A stretch of DNA of 64,000 nt from Opisthorchis felineus (taxonomy: Eukaryota > Platyhelminthes > Trematoda > Opisthorchiida > Opisthorchiidae): contig SJOL01001452.1 in the NCBI GenBank assembly GCA_004794785.1, forward strand, positions 62,001-126,000, written 5' to 3'. Positions 54,611-64,000 of the stretch are shown here, in pieces. The notes beneath the pieces were generated by a model. It was not told the DNA's origin. It worked only from the letters and a program-made list of their open reading frames with translations, and did no database searches. A program made the position numbers and the translations under genes. Each line of letters opens with the position of its first letter. Positions within the stretch are counted from its first letter, which is position 1.

Positions 54611-57600
54611 GTACATAGGTTGACTTCACTTACATAATGAAATCCTAGTTTAAAAAAGTATTTGTACCGCGCTTCTATTTAGAGAGATTCGGGATTCGGT
54701 GACGTATACTGGCTCTCAAATGTACACGAAATGCTAGGACACCTATCGGACTGCACAGAAGACAAAAGTTGGTAAGACCGACCATGTAGGTACTTTTAAA
54801 TATACCCATTTTTAGATGCGTTTGTGGTTGTGAGATTATGGGACAAACTGCGAGAGGAATGTCTACCACTTTATTAGAATCATACCATCCAATGAAGCTA
54901 CATTGCACGCATGCTCGTTCTCAATCCATCTGCTTGACTGAAATCTACGTACTTGCAAATTATGAAGAGAGAAAAGGAGATTTGTTTGTTAACACAAAAA
55001 GCACCGAAGATTTGCTACCCTATTCGCATCAAAGGTTCTACAATTTGGAGTGCGATATCCCCTGAGGCAAAACCAATTGGATGATAAAATGATTTGTATT
55101 TGAGGAAGTATATTTTCGGAACTTGCAGCCAACAGAGATAATTTATCAGCCTTTTTCTCGTCAAAATTCTGATAGGTCATTTTCATTTAGAACAGAAGTA
55201 CGATACAAGTATTTTATTTAGTTTTCTATTGAATGAAGGTCGATAGGACTTTTATAGGATATTCTGGAATGAGTAAAAGTAATAGCTGCGTAATCTCCCA
55301 TTATTCCAGTTATTGCAAACCAATCGAGGTATTTCTGTGCTCAGTCCTTTCGATGTGGGAATGCTTTGATCCGTGGTGAATACTTTCATACACGGTCCTG
55401 TAAGTAAATATATGAAACAGTTCTCAACGATAAAAAGCTTGTGATTGCGGATCTCTATGAACACCTAAGGTATCTGTTTTCGTGCTGATCTTGATTACTT
55501 GGAAATACAGTTGTCAGCCTAAATTTTGGTGTTAATGGTATCACCGGTTCAAACATGATATTTTAATCGAGTACTATAATTTCGCAGCTGAGATCTGAGT
55601 TTGAGTGCGAGGTGGAGAGCCTTCCGATTTGGCCTACATATCTGCGTATGACATGGATATCCAGTATACATAGGTCACTTGAAAGATACTGTCGATTACA
55701 TCATTGTTTTTCCTCTTAGGAGCTTACGAAAAGTGAGGCTCAAGGCGAACGTTAGTATCACTACTGTATAACGTACTAATAAAGTTCGCTCGGTGACAAC
55801 CGTTTGGCCCATTTAGCCGCGTTCTTCACTAAGCCTAAATCAGCATCTTCTAGACCAAAACTATCTTTATTCATCTGTCTCATTCCTCATAATTATAGAA
55901 CGGATCTCTACACTCAGACGCTGCTTACTGAGATCCAGCTTTATCTGCTTACATTACGATCCATTCTTATAAGTGAATGCGAGGCCTGGTCATTGTGACG
56001 CAGGCTTGTCGGAAAGTTATTGATGCTTTATCATTTGGGCCTAGAGATCGCTATGGGAACAGAATGGGGCACCTATACTTGAGAACTCTGCTTTGGAACT
56101 TTACAACGAGGCTTACGAATTCTACAGCAATCATGATAACCGCTCACAAATTGCAAGATGAACAGGCAAAAACGCCCCAAACCAAGATTTGTGTATAAGT
56201 TGTTGCTATATGGTTCAAGATTTGTTGAGTTGGGGCTCCCGATCTTCAGCCTATCTGTAGTGCTCATCGCAGCAAATAAGAATAGATTTCATTTGTGGTG
56301 CTCGCCACCGGCGGTCAAGCGTAAGAAAATGTGATATGTGTGTAGCCGGCTGGTCTTCTTATAAAAGTCTTAGGAGATTTTGAGTAAAACAGATCGCCGA
56401 CAAATGTATGTGTTCCATCGCCCTATCTAAACATAAGATACAAGTAAATGTTACACACTTCATTCCAGTGCTGGGTAGAATATTGGGATAAACACTCAAA
56501 TTTATGGTGAAATCAGAGCTTAGACGTTCAGGAGGTTGCCCTATGATTTAGGCCAAATAATCACACTGAACACATATAATTAACTCAGATAAGTAGATTT
56601 TCAAGAAAAGCTTCAAACACTGGGCCAACAGCTTGCAAACTGATGCATACCTTGAGCTTAGCAGTTAGCTTATAGTTTATATACTGGTAAAATTAATTCA
56701 GAGGTCATGTTTGCACATTGTTTTTGGATAGGTTGATCTGCAGCAAGCATTTTAAACGACTTATGACATCCATAGTCCACATTCTAATATGCTGCTGGTT
56801 TTAGGGGAGAGGTAAATTTCTCAAGTATCCTAATCAGACAGACAAAAGGTCCAGAATATGAAGCCAGTGGACAGGAACTCGACGGCGTGACAAATGAAGA
56901 TTACATTATTGCAGACTTGTAAGTCGCTGAGTCTGATTGCCATCGCCAAGCTCACCGATACACATCAATGGATATACTCTGAAGCATAAGTAGAAGCATC
57001 CTAACGTGGTAAGCAAAAGTTGAAAAATCAGTGAAACAGTAAAAATACAAGATTAGCGTATTTGACGAAAGGCTTTAAGTTGCATGCAGGATTAAAGACA
57101 AAATTCCACCAGATTACTCTACAAAGTAATTCACTGTTTTGAAGACTCATTCCCCAGTCTTAACCCACTAAGAAATGTCAATCTTTCGAGGTTGCTAGGG
57201 AGATCAAACGACGTCGATTTTTTGGAACTCAACCAGTTAAATTCTTCAGCTATAGAATTTTTGCTGCGCTCTCGTATTTTCCTAGTTATTCAGTCGTTTA
57301 TTGAAGCGCCTTTCCTTTTATACCATGACAACCGAACTATTTTCTTCATACAATTTTGGGATACCGATATTTGTTATTTTTCTTCATAGGTGTATACACT
57401 TGCACACAATTGTATATTTTCTTGAGACAATTGACAAGCAGCCTTATTCCTCTGATGCTAATCATGGGTTGTTTGTTTGCGTGATCCCATTTCTTCTTTC
57501 TAATCGATGTCAATAGGAATTTGACAAATTCGTTCCCTATCGCAACAGTCCAGATTATTGACATCCAGGTTCAAAGTAGTAGATATTTGGGACAACTGTC

Positions 57601-59680
57601 AGATATGCTAAAGACGTCTGTTGTGCCGGATACATGAGATTATTTTGTTTCGCGTTCACAGTGTTTCGGACGGAGCTGAAGAACTGGTATTACGGACAAA
57701 CGCAACCGACAGTAAATGGTTCTAGTAGACCGGCATTCGGATTTGCATAAAGAGAAAATTGGCGTGCAAACAATTTTTTTCCTAGTGGCGCTAAGTGACT
57801 CGCCTAACGTTAGGTTAAAACCAAGTCTTCTGTGAAATTTTTAATTGTTTTTGGATGCAACTGATGAGCTCTGCTATAAAATACGGGAGGGGGTTCAGAG
57901 GAAGAAACTTCGAAGTAAGTTATAGCAGAGCAATTTTACATTTGGTCAACATAAAGAGGAGATGTAGTCAACTGGTCAAGACTAACGTAAGTACTGATGA
58001 CGATTGAAGCGTAGTATGAGGTTAAAGGAATATCATTGCCAATATCAACAGCATTGCAAACTGATTAAATAAATGCGGAACAGTTCTTTCAACCGCCCGT
58101 TATATCACGTTTTGGTAGCTCACGGAGACGACTGGTGAAGGCGAGGAATGTTTGCACGTGTAGTAGAGCTTCTAACACAATTAAGAGGAGATTGGTCGTT
58201 ACTCTGGGGCAATTCTTTGAAGCTGCGCAATATGAGTCACAATACAACAACTGTCGACTGCCCAATCAAGCTGAAGAATTGGCAACCTTCCATGAATTGC
58301 TAAAAAGGAAGTATGTGAGGCTTGGAACGCAGAACTGAGTGAGGTTAAAACATGCTAGCTTGTAAGATGTCAGTCTAAACAGACTACACAACTGCACTTC
58401 TCTCGACTTGTACAATGCACTGGAGTACCATTGTCTAGGGCCGTCTGATAATGCATTTGCACCTGCACCCGGCGAATCAACCTTGGATGCTTGGTAGCTT
58501 ACTGAGAACTGTTCTAGTGTAAAGTCTTATATGGCTGAACAGTGTGGCGATATGTAGATTAGGTTGGATTATCCTCTTTCTCAGCGCCTAAATCAACCTT
58601 GCTTTAGGCCCCACAAGGCCGTACCGAAATAGCTTTAGTGTATTCCGTGTTTTAATTCCATAGTCAAGTAAAATATCCTAGAATGGAGCAAGGATGCAAT
58701 CCAGACATCAGTCTGACCATTTTATATTACGTAAATGACTCAAAAGCGCAAGTTAATGGGGTAATGAAACTGTTCCTGCGGAGTTGATTAGACTTTCATG
58801 TCTAAGTGCGAGCTCATAACATTGCTAATCAGGTGCTCTGGGTCGGACGGCTAAGCTTTCAAAACACTCGTACTTTCGAGACTCTCTAGTGTTTCATGAG
58901 ATGATTGGCAATATGGATGAAACAGTTGTACAGTTCTTCTTGGCTTTTTAGCATCAACATTTTTAGCTATTTAGCTTCATCTATATGACGAAATCTCTAT
59001 TAAACGTTCCGAAACCTCCTCACAATAATAACTTCTGTGTAAGCTGCACTCGAGTGCTAAAACCAAAATGCCCCTAATGGATGGATGTATCCTTAATTGA
59101 ATGCGATATCTGTGCGACTGAACACTTGCTATTTATTACAGACTTCACGGTTCTTGCTTGAAGCAAGTTGGATAAAGTTCTGAGTGGATTATGAAATAAT
59201 AAATTGGAATGGCCTAGTTTTGAAACCTTTTTCGAAGTTCACCATATAGACTATGTATTTGCACTAGCTTATTTGTCACGTTTGCACATAAAGACCGAGC
59301 GTTTGCACACCTGACAGTCCCTCGTATTTTGGGAGATTACAGTTCATCTCCGTCTTGTTGGCTGCCTCCATATTGTAATCGCCAGACATTTTCAACGTCT
59401 ACGACCGCTAACAACACACAATCGCCTCACATTAACAAGCTGTAAAAGTTAACGGGATTTTCCATTATCTCCTGTAAGCTACCAGTATCCGTATACCCTG
59501 CTCAAAACGCACCACTAAATTAAGCTTTTCTGTACAGAGTCTCAGACATCTTTAATCCAAGTAATTCTTTCAGCGCACTCAACTGTGATTCATTTACCAA
59601 GGAAAAATAACTAAAGTTTCTGCAGGTGTCTATTTGAACCATCTTTGACTGTGAAAATTTTACAAGTTATATTTGAGATC
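54611..59680. other. Intergenic, no assignable gene
   Basis: No gene or repeat family that I can name. Two plus-strand open stretches (56805-56918 ending at a GTAAGT donor, and 58119-58310 ending at a GTATGT donor) would join in phase, but donors of this type occur at about chance frequency here. Confidence 0.4.
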
Positions 59681-59785
59681 GTAGTGTGAGGCGATTTCGT
59701 AATTTTCAGGTGATATTTCGTCCTGTCATTGAGACCAATGTATATTGAAAAGCCGCGAAGCATTGTACAGGTGTTTCATTTTTAT
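59681..59785 (+). repeat. Interspersed repeat R3, copy 3
   Basis: GTGTGAGGCGATTTCGTAAT, ATTTCGTCCTGTCATTGAGA and GTATATTGAAAAGCCGCGAA then CATTGTACAGGTGTTTCAT. About 90 bp downstream, GTTCGGCCTCAAGC read on the minus strand resembles a tRNA-like A box (GGCCGAACGG), so the family may be a minus-oriented SINE. Confidence 0.55.
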
Positions 59786-62700
59786 TTGGTATGATCAGTT
59801 TTACGCATCTCATGAAACTCAAAGATTGTGCGCGCAACCATCCGGCTAGTAATATAACACTTAACCGTTCGGCCTCAAGCTGCTAAATTGTAGTGTGAGT
59901 AGCTCTCACTTAAACAGGATACGGCACGGTTCATCCTTCACTTTTTATTTTTGCAGAATATTTTACAACATTACTCGGTGCGTCACGTTTTACTGCTCGT
60001 TGTTAAACGCAGTTGCCGAATGGAGATCATGCTAACCACCCTGAATGAGTATCCAGTGGATACAAGCTAGGAAAGCAGAAATAAATATACACTATTTGTA
60101 GTTATCTTATGATAATGTGTCCCTAAAGTCATGGGAGGTCAACCCTTATTAGCTTGGCGCGTAAAAAAAACCTGTTGAGAATCGGCATTCCAATGGTATC
60201 TTCACACCACGTTGAAACCTTATGAAACCAGTGATATCTGGCTGTCGTGATGAAAGTGAGGACGGTCCTAAACATAAAGTGCTGTACCCAATTCTAACGA
60301 CACTGGACACGGAAGTTTTCAAAGGGTTTCAGTTGTTTGACAGGATTCATGAACTTGACAGGTACATCTAAATGAAGTTTATCCCCGCACCTCATTGTTT
60401 GCAAGCGGCATTTGGAAGCTTATAATGGCCAAAAGTTTCTAACATTGAATGAGCTGTTCATTGTTTGTGTGTTAAAGGTTAGGAGGCAACGAGATATCGA
60501 TTATTATGGACACTTGGGAACATAATCTTGCAGCCGATCACAAATGTGAATACGAGTAATGTAATTCAGCGAAACGAAATTCAAGAGCATCTCGCTAGTT
60601 TTAAAAGGAAAAGAAGTATAACTGACCTTCATGCACACTTCAGAAGTCTTGTGAGTTTCAAATAATTTTCGCAACTGTTAAGGTTAGGACATGAAACGGG
60701 TGTTTGAAAAAAATGACCAAAACTAAATAGTAATTCATATTACTACATTTGTTCACAAAATACTTTGTTCCAGTCTTTATTTTTGACGAATTTATGGGTA
60801 ACAGCCTCGTTGTGACATTAGAAAAATACTAAACGGAACCCCCGAAGATGCTGAATTTGAATACTGAAACGGATATTTTAGGGAGAGAGTTATTCCATGC
60901 GAGTAACTGAAGAACACTTTAGATCCCGAAAAATTAATATTTAAAATTTAGTATCTTGCAACCGACAGAATGTTCTTTAGGTTAACTTTGGTGATTTGCC
61001 GCAGATATGTTATTTGTGACATGACAAACTCCGGGTTCACTGCATTTCGACAGCCATCAGGTTTGTGTGCACATTACTTCTATACTCATATGCTTCCCTC
61101 CTTTTCATCACAACTACTATTTTTGAACTACTATTACCTCACACTTATTTCTTTCACTGTATAATGCATTAGACATCGAATGCCCAGGCTAATGTGTGGA
61201 GACATGTGGTGTAGATCAAGTCCTTTAAGCTTAAAGATTGTTTAAGGTTTTTGTGCGAGGACCTGACCTAGCTAAATTGCTGAGCCTCCCATACAGTTAG
61301 TTTTAGTCGGCCTGCTTAATATTCAACTCCGTCCAGCTTCTTCGTAAAAGAACACTGCATGTCCATTTTCAGGAACAAACCTCCTCAACTGACGGAGCAA
61401 CACCTCATTCGAAGATTCAGGGTGGGCATTGGGAGGATTTGGGACTTCAATGCGAGCTACGGAAGTATCTCTTCAGGAAATAGTCACAAACAGTGGAAGA
61501 AAGAACGAATTTTGGTTGAGCGTAAAAACTGACCGAATGCAGTCTTTCCTTGAACACGTTGTCAGTGATACTTCAAAATTTGCGCTTGGATGAATCTTAC
61601 GCAGACTTGATTCCCTACTACTTGGTATCACTTACTACGGAAATAACACTGGCTTCTAAGTTGCCCGGTAAAATAACCTGAGACGAGACAAATGAGCATT
61701 AGGTGTAGCAAGTGAACCATGTGGGAGACGCAAATGTCGCTTCGGGAAGAATAATAAACGCATGGGGTTTACGCAGTGATTCAGATAAGATGCAGAAGCA
61801 GTAGGACGAATTACTGCTCACTATATGTGTATGTGCTTTATAATATTGGTAAATGCGCCAACCCAAAGGAAGAAGGATAATGCTGACTTCCCTGGCCGTC
61901 TGACACCATGAAGAGTGTACAGTTTTCTAACCGCTACATTCTTCCAATCTGTTGATTGTCGTAGACTGATTGTATGAGATCTTGAAGAAACTAGATGCTT
62001 TTGAGGACACGACGTTGCCAGAGACATCAATCAGGTAGCGTATTTTGAAACCATATGGAGTTCTTCATACCTGAAATGATTTTTCAACATCTGAGGGACT
62101 AGAATATGACCATGTCAGTTATATTTCCTGTGGTTTGAAAGACCGAGACACAATGAACTAAAGTTATGAAGTGAAAGTTAACATTAGGGCTTCTTTTCAG
62201 CGAACAGCCTGACTTGTGCTATTATTTGAGGCACTTCGTTAATTAAAATTCCAAATTTTTTGACGTACCTGCTTGAATATTTGGCTATCAAATACGCTCA
62301 TGACTGACACCTTGTTGGACACAGTAAAAAGTTTTCTTATATGATGGACAAAATCCTTCAACTAATCAATACTTTTCCATTTCGCAATGGTTTATAAATA
62401 AAGATCGGTAAAGCTCTGCAAGCTCACCAGCCGTCTCCGGTGAGGTTTCTTTACCTCTGCAGATGCTACTGGCAAGGCGTTTTGTCGCATGTTTCCTGAA
62501 TATGAGTCGATCTGTCCACTGGCAACTGTCAAACAGCACCATCCATGATTATACAACATCACTGTTGAACACAATGCTTTACAACCTTACACCCGTAGTT
62601 TATTTGCAAGACTTTTGTTGGGAAAGAGGTCTGACGTTGCACGGTTGTCAAACAATTATTCGGACATTCTGGGTAAGAACCAGCATCAAAGGCGCCATTT

Positions 62701-62899
62701 ACATCGATCAGAAATCATGGTAGTACTTATAGTTGAGCAACTATTGGCTTCCGGGACCCCATCTAGGAAGGATGGCTGCACCAGCCACGGCAGGACGTTT
62801 AGTCACTATTTTCGTATTTTTCGATCGTATCAGCTGTAGACCACCTCCGTGCTGGCGTCACTGCTAATCAGACATGCAAAAAGGCGCATTTTTCTTCAG
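59786..62899. other. Intergenic, nothing recognised
   Basis: No supportable gene, RNA or repeat. The frames at 61821-62030 (minus) and 62463-62723 (plus) have no motif. Confidence 0.4.
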
Positions 62900-63190
62900 A
62901 CGGTGAACGGATATGTGCAATACACGAATAAGCTACCGCAGCTTTTGGTGCTGGCCATTCCGCTACGTAGATAAACATTCTTTTTCCTAATATCACACGG
63001 CACTGGCCTACAGGGGGTGTAGTTGTGAGAAAGACTTGAAACGTTCCAAGTACTGTTGCTCAAGTCTCACAGCCATACAACGGAGCGGCCCTCACTTTAG
63101 TATACTATTGATGCCCCTGGATGTTCATAGAATCTGACGAACACCAGGATATAATTTGATCTATCAGACTAATGGACGACGAATCGGATG
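62900..63190 (-). mobile_element. RTE-type LINE C-terminal remnant
   Basis: Minus-strand frame at 63064-63096 reads VRAAPLYGCET, the conserved VRSVLLYGCETW block after the RT in RTE elements. It is followed by a decayed CRVILGKRMFIYVAEW (for ARVxWxHRVSNxEV) near 62960-63005. It opposes the other LINEs in orientation. Confidence 0.45.
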
Positions 63191-63686
63191 AATGTTTCTG
63201 ACCATTCATCTGCAATCAGACGATTGTCTGAATCAGTTGACAGCTGGTTGCGCCAGAATAGCATTACCGTTGATCTTCATGATAATCACAAAATTCATAC
63301 ACATCGCTGAAAGTCAGAAAAACGCATCCGTTTTCAACACGTCGCTGTCTATTGATCAGTAACCTGTTTATGGAAGACAGTTGGAAAACCTTTTCTGGAC
63401 TCATTTTCACATCTGGTGTTAGCAGCATGTTTCTAATCTTCTCTGAGTTACTTTAGGGTACATTATCATTGTCCTGTCCTACCAAAACTGCAGGTAGTGA
63501 GTTCCAAATTTGGCGGTCCCACGTGATGGCTGACAACCCACGAGCAAACTGTTCCGAAAGGTTAGAATGTTGACCTAGCTGTCTGCCATTGTTGCGCAGT
63601 AGAACGAATGGTATTCCGGATTCACCATCTTCGCTCAGTAAGCCTCGAAAGTTAATCGGATCAAACCTGATGTGGAGATGATATTT
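63191..63686. other. Unassigned, with an open minus-strand stretch
   Basis: The minus strand is open for 77 codons at 63455-63686 (IRFDPINFRGLLSEDGESGI ... WNSLPAVLVG), directly continuing the frame of the next feature after one TAG. It may be a continuation of that exon or a LINE tail (WNSLP occurs in both kinds of sequence by chance). Confidence 0.3.
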
Positions 63687-63859
63687 CTAAGAGATGGTCA
63701 GGCGTAGTATTTGGCCCTCATACTCTGGAGTCAGATGATACCTAGAGAAGCTCAGTTGCTGTTTGCAAACACTGTCTGCTGAGGCTCCTCCTACATACAG
63801 AGATTCTCGCATGTCCAAAGTATTGGACGCGTGGTCAAATATGTGTGGTGTGATGAACA
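63687..63859 (-). CDS. Possible laminin-G-like exon, minus strand
   Basis: After a good acceptor (AACTTACTTTCAG, minus strand) the frame reads VFITPHIFDHASNTLDMRES then LYVGGASADSVCKQQ and ends YEGQILRLTIS before a TAG. The LDxxxxLYVGG string followed 24 residues later by YEGxIxxLTI resembles the C-terminal half of laminin-G domains (LYVGG ... FxGCIxxLxI). The usual Cys after the Gly is Gln here. It would belong to a minus-strand gene entering from the right edge. Confidence 0.28.
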
Positions 63860-63945
63860 CTGAAAGTAAGTTCAAGTAAGCTTATTGAATGATGTGGTTT
63901 CTAGCGCACTTTTGGCCAGCATTAATACTCGGTTAATAAGTAAGT

Positions 63946-64000
63946 TTCAATAGGGATTTCGTCCTGTAAAAAGAGCCAATCTACGCTGAAAAGCTGAGAT
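63946..64000 (+). repeat. Interspersed repeat R3, copy 4 (cut by window edge)
   Basis: GGGATTTCGTCCTGTAAAAA then CAATCTACGCTGAAAAGCTGA matches the family line. It runs off the window. Confidence 0.5.

Noticed and set aside
1..64000. CRISPR arrays, operons, Shine-Dalgarno sites, prophage or IS elements
   Set aside because: No regularly spaced direct repeats or bacterial-style gene arrangement. The spliced gene and LINE/SINE content show eukaryotic DNA.

Overview
This window looks like nuclear DNA of a parasitic flatworm, most likely a digenean trematode of the opisthorchiid type (Clonorchis/Opisthorchis-like). The clues are a multi-exon gene with very short (32-40 bp) introns near its 5' end alternating with kilobase introns, several families of degenerate non-LTR retrotransposons (CR1/jockey-like and RTE-like), and a tRNA-derived SINE whose sequence I associate, from memory only, with liver-fluke genomes. 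There are no bacterial features. A 592-bp run of N (5183-5774) is an assembly gap.

Layout. Positions 1-3.4 kb hold no recognisable gene, only a degenerate tandem repeat near 1.8-2.1 kb. A broken CR1-like LINE occupies about 3.4-6.2 kb (endonuclease, reverse transcriptase, N gap, C-terminal tail). Its end lies about 160 bp upstream of the one confident host gene, a plus-strand gene of ten exons (6356-21934) for a 567-residue mitochondrial class I fumarate hydratase ([4Fe-4S] type). All ten exons join in phase. The three cluster cysteines and the catalytic residues sit at a constant offset of two from the positions I recall for Leishmania major FH-2. Its large introns are filled with transposable elements: a jockey/CR1-like LINE and a SINE with perfect target-site duplications in intron 3; SINEs, two RTE-type LINE remnants, a foldback element and a SINE nested in the RTE LINE in intron 5; and another SINE in intron 9.

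From about 22 to 64 kb I see no gene I can name. The region is low-coding DNA sprinkled with repeats: a foldback family (copies near 29.5, 35.0, 44.3 and 46.5 kb), a second foldback pair (12.5 and 22.4 kb), a tRNA-headed composite SINE (44.9 kb), a third interspersed family (54.4, 54.5, 59.7 and 63.9 kb) and a minus-strand RTE remnant (63.1 kb). A few exon-like open stretches with plausible splice sites (27.2, 31.6, 37.9, 41.7, 63.7 kb) may belong to undiscovered genes. They are given low confidence because open frames and GT/AG sites occur here at about chance frequency.

The biology is therefore one TCA-cycle enzyme gene (fumarate to malate, or the reverse in anaerobic fumarate respiration) embedded in and expanded by retroelements. 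I did not find a convincing new multi-gene system. The most interesting signals are the micro-introns, the nested SINE/LINE insertions with readable target duplications, a possible shared SINE-LINE 3' tail, and the foldback family with its near-perfect hairpin.
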